From contig JAMPHB010000008.1 in NCBI GenBank assembly GCA_023663685.1, positions 1-56,764 on the forward strand: a DNA stretch of 56,764 nt, in the 5' to 3' direction. Made by a program: the position numbers and the translations under genes. Shown piece by piece: positions 43,818-51,311 of this stretch. The first letter of the stretch is position 1. Every line of letters starts with the position of its first letter. The notes below the pieces were generated by a model. The model saw only the letters and a list, made by a program, of their open reading frames with translations. It did no database searches and had not been told where the DNA came from. Source of the DNA: Blautia sp. Its GTDB lineage: Bacteria; Bacillota; Clostridia; Lachnospirales; Lachnospiraceae.

Positions 43818-44426
43818 ATGAACGCAGCAAGAAAGAATGACATTAGGGGGAAAGCGGAGGAAATAAACGCTCTTTCGGAGCAGTTTCAATTGATTCATGC
43901 AACCTATGCAAGCAGCGAATATATAAAAGACATTGTCCGGGGATATTATCAGAAAAAGCTGTCTGAGCTGAAAACAAGGATATCGGAAAAGATTAGCAGG
44001 GAACTGGATACCACGCAGGAGTTATTGGAAAAGTCAGAGCTGGAAGATGTTATCAGGCGGAATAATTATACCGTTGATATTGGATACATAGACATATCTG
44101 ACGATAACATTGCAAGAGTAATAAAATCCGGTAAGTCGTTTACTATTTATCTGGCCTCGTCGTTAAGAGATACTATTACAAAGCCCAATGGGGATTTTGA
44201 CTATAAAGTGATAGGTAAAATCCGCAAACTGATGGCGCATGAAATAGGCCACATGGTGTTACATACCAAGGAATTGTTGCTGGAAGATGGTACACAAGGG
44301 ACTTTGAACATAAAGGACTGTGAAAAGGAAGAAGAGGCAGAGTTTTTCGGTAGGGAATTGCTGGAACTCAGGCGTAAACGCAACAAGAAAATTCGGGAAG
44401 ATGGAGGTGCAGACAGTTTATTCTGA
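43818..44426 (+). CDS. ImmA/IrrE-type (DUF955) metallopeptidase
   Basis: 202 residues. The zinc motif HEIGH occurs in RKLMAHEIGHMVLHT near residue 141, followed after 37 residues by EEEAEFFGRELLELRR, whose Glu would be the third zinc ligand in the ImmA/IrrE fold. The first 90 residues are helical and not recognised. These peptidases usually cut a repressor to switch on stress, phage or mobile-element genes, or act in toxin-antitoxin pairs with an XRE protein. Here the partner is a small 76-residue protein, on the same transcript. AT-rich, likely acquired. Confidence 0.85.
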   Translation: MNAARKNDIRGKAEEINALSEQFQLIHATYASSEYIKDIVRGYYQKKLSELKTRISEKISRELDTTQELLEKSELEDVIRRNNYTVDIGYIDISDDNIARVIKSGKSFTIYLASSLRDTITKPNGDFDYKVIGKIRKLMAHEIGHMVLHTKELLLEDGTQGTLNIKDCEKEEEAEFFGRELLELRRKRNKKIREDGGADSLF

Positions 44427-44487
44427 TATTGCTTGTGGCTGTAGTAAAGGACAACCTAAAGGTTGGGGCTATAGAATTCCCCTAAAG

Positions 44488-44522
44488 AAAATCGCTGAAA
44501 CCGTGAGACTTCAGCGACTTTT
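44488..44522 (+). terminator. Terminator after the ImmA/IrrE-type gene
   Basis: TCGCTGAA / TTCAGCGA (44492-44499 and 44510-44517) with flanking A and CTTTT. A second stem CAACC-TAAA-GGTTG lies upstream near 44451-44464. Confidence 0.7.
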
Positions 44523-44531
44523 GCTATAATT

Positions 44532-44772
44532 ATGTGTCTGAAAAGAGGAGATTCTATAATAATATTTCGATATATTTTAAATGAATACAGACAGCTTGGG
44601 GTTATATACAGAGATAAAGAATCCATAGACGATGTACTATCGCTGGAGATGTGTATGATAAATTTGTCTTCAGCGGGGTGGCTACGAAGCTTTTGGATTA
44701 TTTTCTGATTCAGTAGAGGGAAAGGGAAAAATAGCACCCATTGATGAAAAATTGTTGGAATATTGGGAGTAA
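44532..44772 (+). pseudogene. Decayed small gene (two frameshifts), third gene of the island
   Basis: Three reading-frame pieces lie head to tail in different frames: MCLKRGDSIIIFRYILNEYR to SIDDVLSLE, then GDVYDKFVFSGVATKLLDYF, then SDSVEGKGKIAPIDEKLLEY-WE with TAA at 44770-44772. Joined, they give an acidic protein of about 75-80 residues that reads like real coding sequence. The joins need single-base losses or gains near 44648 and 44706. Family not recognised. It lies between the ImmA/IrrE-type gene and the second 36-bp repeat. Confidence 0.5.
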
Positions 44773-44773
44773 A

Positions 44774-44809
44774 GGAGAAGATTCTTAAAATACAGGAGGG
44801 CAAGGCGAA
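44774..44809 (+). repeat. 36-bp direct repeat, right copy (decayed helicase 3' end)
   Basis: Starts GGAGAAGATTCTTAAAATAC, two changes against 43339-43374. Similarity fades after that (GCGGGCGGGATTCTA against CAGACGAGATTTTAA), consistent with an older duplicate of the helicase end. Could be an insertion-site duplicate or the end of a lost second helicase. Confidence 0.7.
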
Positions 44810-44933
44810 CTTCGCGGGCGGGATTCTATCAACATTGGACTGGCAGACTGGCAAAGATCAGTCCTTGTCAACGCCATAAACACATATAGCTGGACGAAGC
44901 GGTGCAGTCTGTCAGGAATAATGAAAAATGGAG

Positions 44934-44968
44934 GGTGCTAGACATCCGGCGGATGTCTGTTCAGCACC
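44934..44968. repeat. Compact hairpin inserted in transposase remnant
   Basis: GGTGCT-AGACATCC-GGC-GGATGTCT-GTTC-AGCACC: two nested perfect stems of 6 and 8 bp. It is part of about 55 nt (44935-44989) that interrupt the otherwise typical transposase text between NNEKWR and DYMTLQM and shift the frame. Confidence 0.6.
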
Positions 44969-45028
44969 GACCGGAACGAAGTGGAGAAGGATTATATGAC
45001 ATTGCAGATGAATTATCAGGAAAAATAT

Positions 45029-45124
45029 GAGCAGGGAATCGCACTGGGAAAAGAGCAGGGAATTGCACTGGGAAAAGAGCAGGGAATCGCACTGGGAAAA
45101 GAGCAGGGAATCGCACTGGGAAAA
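45029..45124 (+). repeat. Four tandem 24-bp repeats (EQGIALGK units)
   Basis: GAGCAGGGAATCGCACTGGG plus AAAA, repeated four times at 45029, 45053, 45077 and 45101, with a single change in the second copy, followed by a partial fifth (GAGCAGGGC). In frame they encode EQGIALGK, a coiled-coil-like repeat usual in the tail of Rpn-like transposases. Confidence 0.9.
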
Positions 45125-45341
45125 GAGCAGGGCAGAATGGAAGAACGTATCTCCTGCATTGCGGGATTTCTAAAAAACGGGAGGAACCGAACGCAGGCAA
45201 TCCTTCTTTTGAATGCATCGGAGCAGGAACTCCAGAAGGCAGAGGAGCTTCTTGGAAGCAGTAGGTAATACCTCCTTCGGAGGCATTACAGGTGTCGAAA
45301 CTTGCGGTCGATTATGTATTTTGTTTGAGAGCCGTATCTAC

Positions 45342-45388
45342 TATAATTATGCGTAGAAGCTTTCTGTTATTACTCGGGCGGAGTAATA
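45342..45388 (+). promoter_or_regulatory. TATAAT box and leader hairpin of the 102-residue gene
   Basis: TATAAT at 45342-45347 (weak TTGTTT at 45321, spacer only 15), then TATTACTC-GGGCG-GAGTAATA (45368-45388), a perfect 8-bp stem in the leader, 24 nt before the ATG. Confidence 0.4.
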
Positions 45389-45412
45389 GGATACGGGACA
45401 AGGAGGATACAT

Positions 45413-45721
45413 ATGTCGGAGATGATTTTGTTTGTGCAGACCTACAGTCAGACGATTTTGACGGGGATTTTCTGGCTGGTGCTCTTAGTGCTTCTGGTGA
45501 ACCAGCTCAGGCTTTTGCGCCGGACGAAAAGGCTGCAGAAGAGCCTTGACGGGATTGTGGGGAAGGTCAGGGAGTACCTTGCAGTGGTAATGGAGGCGGA
45601 GGAGGCGGGAGAGGAACCGGAGCATAAGCTGCAGGCAGAGGGGGGAATGCAGGACGCCGATCGCAGCGAGGAGGAGAACAGCCGCATTATTTCTGCGATG
45701 CTGCAGGAAATTTTCCCATAA
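45413..45721 (+). CDS. Small membrane-anchored protein (102 aa), unknown
   Basis: Single membrane helix at residues about 14-32 (QTILTGIFWLVLLVLLVNQL), a positively charged stop-transfer stretch (RLLRRTKRLQK), then a helical, acidic cytoplasmic tail to FP. AAGGAGGATACAT gives a strong ribosome site. The tail (VGKVREYLAVVMEAEEAGEE) suggests coiled-coil pairing. Function not recognised. It lies just upstream of pgi but has its own promoter-like elements. Confidence 0.75.
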   Translation: MSEMILFVQTYSQTILTGIFWLVLLVLLVNQLRLLRRTKRLQKSLDGIVGKVREYLAVVMEAEEAGEEPEHKLQAEGGMQDADRSEEENSRIISAMLQEIFP

Positions 45722-45735
45722 GCACCGCTTTTTCC

Positions 45736-45764
45736 TTGATTAACCAGCTGCACTCTGCTAAAAT
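45736..45764 (+). promoter_or_regulatory. pgi: Promoter of pgi
   Basis: TTGATT (45736-45741), 17-nt spacer, TAAAAT (45759-45764) with a TGC extension directly before it. Confidence 0.7.
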
Positions 45765-45810
45765 ACATAAGGTAAGATAAGTTTAACCTTTTGAAAAAGG
45801 AGTGGGGAAT

Positions 45811-47154
45811 ATGAGTAAGGTCACGTTTGATTATTCTAAGGCAGATGTTGTCAGCAGGGAGGAAATCTCTTATATGGAAAAGCTTGTCGCTGACGCGAAG
45901 GAGCAGCTGGTTTCCAAAACGGGAGCGGGCAACGATTTTTTAGGCTGGATTGATCTGCCCGTCGATTATGACAAGGACGAGTTTGCGCGCATTAAGAAGG
46001 CGGCCGCGAAGATCCAGTCGGATTCCGAGGTGCTGGTAGTGATTGGCATTGGCGGTTCCTATCTCGGCGCGAGAGCAGCGATTGAATTTTTACGGCATGG
46101 ATTCTATAACAATCTGCCGAAGGAGGTTCGTGGAACCCCGGAGATTTATTACGCTGGAAACAGCATTAGCAGCACCTATTTGAAGGGACTTGTGGACGTG
46201 ATCGGAGACCGGGATTTTTCCGTGAATATTATCTCTAAGTCCGGCACCACCACGGAGCCTGCGATCGCGTTCCGCGTGTTTAAGGAGATGCTGGAGAAAA
46301 AGTACGGCAAGGAAGGTGCGGCGAGCCGCATCTATGCCACCACCGACAAGGCAAAGGGTGCGCTCAAGAACCTTGCCAATGAGGAGGGCTACGAGAGCTT
46401 TGTGGTTCCCGATGATGTGGGTGGACGCTTCTCAGTATTGACGGCAGTTGGTCTGCTTCCGATTGCGGTCAGCGGCGCGGACATTGATAAATTGATGGAG
46501 GGCGCGGCAGAGGGAAGGAAGCTTGCATTAGAGCAGCCCTTTGCAGACAATGACGCGCTTCAGTATGCGGCAGTCCGCAATATTCTGCTCCGCAAGGGTA
46601 AGAGCATCGAGGTGCTGGCGAACTATGAGCCTTCCTGCCATTATGTGTCAGAATGGTGGAAGCAGCTCTATGGAGAGAGCGAGGGCAAGGATCAGAAGGG
46701 TATTTTCCCGGCATCCGTCGATCTGACCACGGATCTGCACTCGATGGGACAGTTTATCCAGGACGGCGCACGGCTGATGTTTGAGACGGTGCTGAATGTG
46801 GAGACTTCCCGCGAGAAGGTTGTGCTTGGGGAGGAGCCGGTAGATCTGGACGGCCTGAACTATCTGGCGGGCAGGGACATGGATTTTGTCAACAAGAGCG
46901 CCATGAATGGCACGATATTGGCACACACAGACGGAAATGTTCCGAATCTGATGATCAAGGTGCCGGAGCAGAACGAATTCTATCTCGGCGAGCTCTTCTA
47001 TTTCTTTGAGTTTGCGGTGGGTGTCAGCGGATATCTTTTAGGAGTGAATCCCTTCAACCAGCCGGGTGTGGAGAGCTACAAGAAGAACATGTTTGCACTT
47101 TTGGGCAAGCCGGGCTACGAGGAGGCGCGGGAAGCCCTGCTTAAGAGACTGTAA
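45811..47154 (+). CDS. pgi: Glucose-6-phosphate isomerase
   Basis: 447 residues, the short form found in Firmicutes. Interconverts glucose 6-phosphate and fructose 6-phosphate in glycolysis. Signatures include [57 protein letters not shown], and [18 protein letters not shown] near the C-terminus. The GTG at 45802 is in frame, but AAAGGAGTG fits the ATG at 45811. Single gene with its own promoter and terminator. Confidence 0.97.
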   Translation: MSKVTFDYSKADVVSREEISYMEKLVADAKEQLVSKTGAGNDFLGWIDLPVDYDKDEFARIKKAAAKIQSDSEVLVVIGIGGSYLGARAAIEFLRHGFYNNLPKEVRGTPEIYYAGNSISSTYLKGLVDVIGDRDFSVNIISKSGTTTEPAIAFRVFKEMLEKKYGKEGAASRIYATTDKAKGALKNLANEEGYESFVVPDDVGGRFSVLTAVGLLPIAVSGADIDKLMEGAAEGRKLALEQPFADNDALQYAAVRNILLRKGKSIEVLANYEPSCHYVSEWWKQLYGESEGKDQKGIFPASVDLTTDLHSMGQFIQDGARLMFETVLNVETSREKVVLGEEPVDLDGLNYLAGRDMDFVNKSAMNGTILAHTDGNVPNLMIKVPEQNEFYLGELFYFFEFAVGVSGYLLGVNPFNQPGVESYKKNMFALLGKPGYEEAREALLKRL

Positions 47155-47169
47155 TATCATATAGGATAT

Positions 47170-47195
47170 AAAGGGGCTGTGAAAAGCCCCTTTTA
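47170..47195. terminator. Terminator after pgi (overlaps end of convergent gene)
   Basis: AAAGGGGCT / AGCCCCTTT stem (47170-47178 and 47185-47193) then TAT. The left arm can also pair with CACAGCCCCTT at 47208-47218, which is coding sequence of the convergent gene, so two hairpins compete. Confidence 0.8.
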
Positions 47196-47196
47196 T

Positions 47197-48003
47197 TCAG
47201 CCTTTTCCACAGCCCCTTAAATATCCGTTTTCTGTAAGCCAGTCTGCGGATTGTTTCAATGCTTCTACGGTTTTTGTCTCGACCACACATCTGCAGTTAT
47301 ACATTTCTGCAATTGCAAGTCTCTGCTTAAGATCAATATTTCCACTCCCCAGCGTCATGTGATTCTTTTTGCCAAGACCGTCATGTATATGAAAATGCGT
47401 AAGCTTTTGCTTTCGTTCTATAAGAAAGGGCTCGTCGATATCGTCCGCCGCGTGGGAGTGACCGATATCCCACGTCAGATAAAACGCGGGACTCTCCAGA
47501 AGCATGTCGATGGCATTTTTCTCAAATTCCCGGTATCCGTCTGTATTTTCGATACAGATGCGAAGATTTTCCCCACCGATGGCATCTTCGCACATTTTCC
47601 GGAATTCCTGCCAGGCTTTGCGGTAGCTGTCGGAGTATTTTTCAAAAAGATATACCTTTTTGTCCGGCAGAGTAAAGTATACGCCGGGGTGCATATGCAG
47701 GTTCAGAATGGGCACGGAGAGCTTTTTGGCGGCCTGAATCGTCCGAAATACAGTGTCCGTGTAGGCTTTTGCCACCAGTTTATTAAAATCGCAGACGTTC
47801 AGATTTTCGTCCAGATGAATCGTAAAATATATGTCATATCTGGCTTTTAACTCCGACAGGATATCCGTTTCCTCTAATTTCTCAAGCTGGCAGGAGGGAA
47901 GATTCATATTCAGTTCTATAAATTGAAGTCCCAGATCCTGGCAGAGCTCCGCCGTCTCCTCCAGAGAATCCAGTTCTATCAGGGTCGGCATTCCATAATC
48001 CAT
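47197..48003 (-). CDS. Sugar phosphate isomerase/epimerase (xylose isomerase-like TIM barrel)
   Basis: 268 residues. Acidic and His residues in barrel strands are visible: LQFIELNMNLP, YFTIHLDENLNVC, NLHMHPGV, LRICIENTDGY, LTWDIGHSHAADD and THFHIHDGLGKKNHMTLGSG, typical of the AP_endonuc_2 / sugar isomerase family with a divalent metal. Substrate unknown. The start at 48003 has AAAGGAGACAACTTT. The open frame runs to 48300, but its first 99 codons come from palindromic element B and are not real. Convergent with pgi. Confidence 0.88.
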   Translation of the reverse strand: MDYGMPTLIELDSLEETAELCQDLGLQFIELNMNLPSCQLEKLEETDILSELKARYDIYFTIHLDENLNVCDFNKLVAKAYTDTVFRTIQAAKKLSVPILNLHMHPGVYFTLPDKKVYLFEKYSDSYRKAWQEFRKMCEDAIGGENLRICIENTDGYREFEKNAIDMLLESPAFYLTWDIGHSHAADDIDEPFLIERKQKLTHFHIHDGLGKKNHMTLGSGNIDLKQRLAIAEMYNCRCVVETKTVEALKQSADWLTENGYLRGCGKG

Positions 48004-48087
48004 AAAGTTGTCTCCTTTCCGAATTGCTGTCAGGGAGATTATAACATGTGGAGATGGAAAAAGGAAGAGCTTCCCGCAAATCGCCCG

Positions 48088-48357
48088 GAAAGCCGGTTGG
48101 CAGCGGATGGCGGTGTGCGCAAAAGGATTCACGCTATCAGTTCTGTCAAATGGATTTTCTAAGTGTTCTGAGAAGGCCGCATTTCTTGACGCGACCGCCC
48201 GCAATTCGCCGTCGTGGCTCAGTGCGGGCTTTGTGGGACGTCCATGTCCCGAAATCGCTGATTCTGTACAGAACACTAAGAAAATCCAATTTTCCGACAC
48301 AAGGATAGCGTTGAAATCTTTTTGCGCACACCGCCATCCGCTGCAAACTGGCTTTTC
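48088..48357 (+). repeat. Palindromic element, copy B (270 bp)
   Basis: Outer arms GAAAGCCGGTTGGCAGCGGA... and its partner ending ..GGCTTTTC pair over about 45 bp including GCAGCGGATGGCGGTGTGCG. Inner stem GGATTTTCTAAGTGTTCTG pairs with CAGAACACTAAGAAAATCC. Core 48188-48261 is 74 bp, identical to copy A at all but four positions. It lies between the TIM-barrel gene and the promoter of the cell-wall hydrolase. Confidence 0.9.
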
Positions 48358-48489
48358 TCGCGTAGCGGCTGTAACATATTTTCAATATTTAGAAACAGCG
48401 AAATGAGAGCAATTATGTGGTCTGCGCCCATTTTTTTCGCAAATTTTGGCAAAAAGTGGAGAGAAAAATCCAAATTTTCACCAAAATGA

Positions 48490-48518
48490 TTGACATGGCA
48501 CTTTCTCTGTGCTACAAT
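48490..48518 (+). promoter_or_regulatory. Strong promoter of the cell-wall hydrolase gene
   Basis: TTGACA (48490-48495), 17-nt spacer ending in TGC, TACAAT (48513-48518). A leader of about 100 nt follows; 48358-48489 holds nothing else that I can recognise. Confidence 0.8.
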
Positions 48519-48624
48519 ACCCGTCGTAACAAAGTTGTAATATTTGAAATAAAGTGTTTAAAAAGGTGACATATGTGTGAGATTTATTGCATAGAATGCA
48601 CCTAGAAAATGCGGAGGTTCAGAC

Positions 48625-49860
48625 ATGAAGGCAAGTAAGAAGATGATAGAGGGTATCGCAGTTGCAGGACTTGTGGCGGCACTTACAATCACATCCATTA
48701 CTACAAATGGCGAAAGCGCCGTGGGGCGTGAGTATACAACCGAGTTAGAGCAGAACGGAGTCGCAGGGATTGCAGCCACCATCAATGCATACGGGGTGGA
48801 GGCAGCAGACGAGCTGGATCTGGCAGTCTATGTTGAAAAGGAGGAGCTTACGATGGTAGCGGCCTCCGGTGAGGAAGCGGCAGAGCAAAAGAGCACCGTC
48901 GCAGAGGAGACAGAGCCCGCCATAGAGGAGGAACTTACCTCAGAGGAAGAGGAGTGGCAGGATAAGCTGATGGCGGATGTCAAGGATTTTCTGTATGTTC
49001 GGGAAAAGCCGGATGCGGACTCTAAGATTGTCGGCAAGATGTATAAGGGCGACCGCGCAGTGATAAAAAAAGAGGGCGATACCTGGACAAAAATTGCCTC
49101 CGGCAATGTGAAGGGTTATGTAAAGAATGAATACTGTCTCTTTGGACAGGATGCACTTAAATATGCAAAAAAGCACTGTGATACCGTGGCGAAGGCGACG
49201 ACGAACGGACTCCGCGTCCGCAGTGAGGCAGATGAGAATGCGAGTGTCGTTAAGGCGCTGGCCTCTGGAGATAAGCTGATTGTAGATAAAAAAGCAGATG
49301 AGATTAAGGGCTGGGTAGCCGTGAAGGTGAACTCTAAGACCTGCTATGTCAGCGCAGAATATGTAACAGTAAAACTGGATACGGGCAAGGCTGTGACTCT
49401 TGAGGAGGAGGCAGCGGCGCAGGCAGCTCAGGCAGCAGCGTCCTCGAACTCCGGCTCCGGTTCCGGCTCTGGCGGACAGACCTCCAGTCCGGGAACGACG
49501 CAGGGGCCGTCCTTAGCGGCAAGTGCAGATGAGGTGACACTTCTGGCTGCGCTGGTTCAGTGTGAGGCGGGCGGCTGTGGTACAGAATGCATGACAGCCG
49601 TTGGTGCGGTAGTTCTGAATCGTGTGCGGAGCGGAAATTTCCCGAACAGCATATATGGTGTGATATATCAGAGCGGCCAGTTTGGACCGGCGTCCTCCGG
49701 CAGATTAGAGCAGCGGCTGGCAGCCGGTGTAAGCTCCAGCGCAAAACAGGCGGCGCAGGCAGCCATAAATGGAGCGGATCCCACCGGGGGAGCAAAGTAT
49801 TTCAAACTTGCTTCCAGCGGACACGACGGAGTTGTGATTGGACCGATTGTATTCTATTAA
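48625..49860 (+). CDS. Secreted cell-wall hydrolase with two SH3b domains (SleB-type)
   Basis: 411 residues: signal sequence (GIAVAGLVAALTITSITTNG), an acidic linker, two bacterial SH3-like domains (about 112-170, FLYVREKPDADSKIVGKMYK, and about 190-255, LRVRSEADENASVVKALASG), an Ala/Ser/Gly-rich hinge, and a C-terminal SleB/CwlJ-type hydrolase_2 domain (LLAALVQCEAGGCGTECMTA, AVVLNRVRSGNFPNSIYGVI). The Glu in QCEAG is the likely catalytic residue of this lysozyme-like lytic transglycosylase family. GCGGAGG precedes the ATG. Probably acts in vegetative wall growth or sporulation/germination. Confidence 0.92.
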   Translation: MKASKKMIEGIAVAGLVAALTITSITTNGESAVGREYTTELEQNGVAGIAATINAYGVEAADELDLAVYVEKEELTMVAASGEEAAEQKSTVAEETEPAIEEELTSEEEEWQDKLMADVKDFLYVREKPDADSKIVGKMYKGDRAVIKKEGDTWTKIASGNVKGYVKNEYCLFGQDALKYAKKHCDTVAKATTNGLRVRSEADENASVVKALASGDKLIVDKKADEIKGWVAVKVNSKTCYVSAEYVTVKLDTGKAVTLEEEAAAQAAQAAASSNSGSGSGSGGQTSSPGTTQGPSLAASADEVTLLAALVQCEAGGCGTECMTAVGAVVLNRVRSGNFPNSIYGVIYQSGQFGPASSGRLEQRLAAGVSSSAKQAAQAAINGADPTGGAKYFKLASSGHDGVVIGPIVFY

Positions 49861-49873
49861 AAGAAGCAGTGTG

Positions 49874-49915
49874 AGCGGAGCTTCTGGTTTAATGCCAGAG
49901 GCTCCGCTTGTTTTT
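49874..49915 (+). terminator. Terminator of the cell-wall hydrolase gene
   Basis: AGCGGAGCTTCTGG / CCAGAGGCTCCGCT, 14-bp stem with one T-G mismatch and a TTTAATG loop, followed by TGTTTTT. Confidence 0.9.
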
Positions 49916-49941
49916 GCGGGGATAAAATCAGAAAGCGGCTT

Positions 49942-50226
49942 GCCGCGGGAATCCCCTATGCAGCGGGCGGCGGCGAAGCGCGGGGTGGATTTCAAAGCTA
50001 TCTTTGTGGCGGAAAATTGGATTTTCTTAATGTTCTGCGCAGAATCAGCGATTGCGGGACACGGATGTCCCGTAAAGTCCGCACTGAGCCACGACGGCGA
50101 ATTGCGGGCGGTCGCGTCAAAGGATACAAACTTTCCAGAACATTTAGAAAATCCATTTGACAAAACCGATAGCGTGAATCCACCCCGCGCTTCGCCGCCG
50201 CCCGCTGCATAGGGGATTCACGCGGC
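49942..50226 (-). repeat. Palindromic element, copy C (285 bp, opposite orientation)
   Basis: Near-perfect outer arms of about 59 bp: GCCGCGGGAATCCCCTATGC from 49942 pairs with GCATAGGGGATTCACGCGGC ending at 50226; they also hold GCGGGCGGCGGCGAAGCGCG. Read on the minus strand it has the same order as copies A and B: stem AAATGTTCTG/CAGAACATT and the 74-bp core (50045-50118). Only the core and inner stems match the other copies; the outer arm sequence is new. Between the hydrolase terminator and the argF promoter. Confidence 0.92.
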
Positions 50227-50242
50227 AAATCGCTCTTTATCC

Positions 50243-50271
50243 TTGTAATATCCCCAAAAAAGTAGTAAAAT
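50243..50271 (+). promoter_or_regulatory. argF: Promoter of argF
   Basis: TTGTAA (50243-50248), 17-nt spacer, TAAAAT (50266-50271), 40 nt before the ATG. No ArgR box was clearly seen. Confidence 0.65.
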
Positions 50272-50310
50272 AGCTTCCATGTAACGATATGTGCGAGGAG
50301 GCGGGAGAAA

Positions 50311-51300
50311 ATGACTTTAAAGGGACGCAGTTTTTTAAAGCTAATGGACTATTCTCCAGAGGAGATTCTGTATCTGATTGATTTGTCAGCAGAGCTCAAG
50401 GAGAAAAAGCGTCAGGGCGTGATTCACGACAGTCTGGTAGGGAGGAATATTGCCCTGATCTTTGAAAAGACCAGCACCAGAACCCGATGCTCCTTTGAGG
50501 TGGCAGCTCACGATCTGGGTATGCATGTGACCTACCTCGACCCGGCCGGCTCCCAGATTGGCAAAAAAGAGAGCATTGCGGATACGGCGCGGGTGCTTGG
50601 CAGAATGTTTGACGGCATCGAGTACCGCGGCTATGGGCAGGAAATCGTGGAGGAGCTTGCAAAATACGCAGGAGTTCCGGTCTGGAACGGACTCACGAAC
50701 GAGTTTCACCCGACACAGATGATTGCGGACATGCTGACGATTCGCGAACATCTGGGCAGACTTTCGGGAGTGAAGCTTGTGTATATGGGGGACGCCCGCT
50801 ATAATATGGGAAATTCCCTGATGGTGACCTGTGCAAAGCTGGGTATGCATTTTGTCGCCTGCACGAATCCGAAATATTATCCCGATAAAGAGCTGGTAGA
50901 TTACTGTGTGGACGTGGCCTCGGGAACGGGGGCGACCATCACGCTGACGGACAATGTGGCGGAGGCTGCAGGCGGGGCAGATGTGGTTTACACAGACGTG
51001 TGGGTGTCCATGGGTGAGCCGGAGGAGGCATGGGCGGAGCGCATCGGGGATTTAAAGCCCTATCAGGTAAACGCCGCCGTCTTTGAATATACGAAGGAGA
51101 GCGCAATCTTTATGCACTGTCTCCCGGCGTTTCACGATTTAAAAACGACGATTGGGCGGCAGGTATACGAAAAGTTTGGCATGTCCGAGCTGGAGGTGAC
51201 GGACGAGGTATTTGAGGGGCCGAGGTCGGTGGTCTTTGACGAGGCGGAGAACCGTATGCATTCCATTAAGGCGATTATGAAGGCAACCTTGTCTGATTAG
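50311..51300 (+). CDS. argF: Ornithine carbamoyltransferase
   Basis: 329 residues. Joins carbamoyl phosphate and ornithine to citrulline. The carbamoyl phosphate loop is [15 protein letters not shown] near residue 52-66 (STRTR), with [12 protein letters not shown], and the ornithine-side [12 protein letters not shown] near residue 270. Could be anabolic (arginine synthesis) or catabolic (arginine deiminase route); no other arg or arc gene is nearby to decide. GAGGAGGCGGGAGAAA precedes the ATG. First gene of a run with birA, coaX and dusB. Confidence 0.95.
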   Translation: MTLKGRSFLKLMDYSPEEILYLIDLSAELKEKKRQGVIHDSLVGRNIALIFEKTSTRTRCSFEVAAHDLGMHVTYLDPAGSQIGKKESIADTARVLGRMFDGIEYRGYGQEIVEELAKYAGVPVWNGLTNEFHPTQMIADMLTIREHLGRLSGVKLVYMGDARYNMGNSLMVTCAKLGMHFVACTNPKYYPDKELVDYCVDVASGTGATITLTDNVAEAAGGADVVYTDVWVSMGEPEEAWAERIGDLKPYQVNAAVFEYTKESAIFMHCLPAFHDLKTTIGRQVYEKFGMSELEVTDEVFEGPRSVVFDEAENRMHSIKAIMKATLSD

Positions 51301-51311
51301 AGGCGAATACT

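Larger units (their letters stand above)
44893..45268 (+). pseudogene. C-terminal remnant of an Rpn-like PD-(D/E)XK nuclease/transposase
   Basis: Two pieces remain. LDEAVQSVRNNEKWR (from 44890, frame 1) and, after the 55-nt hairpin insert, DYMTLQMNYQEKYEQG (from 44990, another frame) followed by four EQGIALGK repeats and the tail ISCIAGFLKNGRNRTQAILL to the stop at 45266-45268. This pattern is the C-terminus of the same family whose N-terminus opens the window. The nuclease domain is absent, so it is dead. A GTG at 44981 gives a 95-residue open frame, but I see no ribosome site and treat it as debris. Confidence 0.7.

Noticed and set aside
45029-45124. Possible CRISPR-like repeat array
   Set aside because: The 24-bp units are contiguous with no spacers and encode EQGIALGK in frame; it is a protein repeat.
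48004-48300. N-terminal extension of the TIM-barrel protein (99 codons)
   Set aside because: It is read from palindromic element B; the real start at 48003 has a strong ribosome site and begins the conserved domain.
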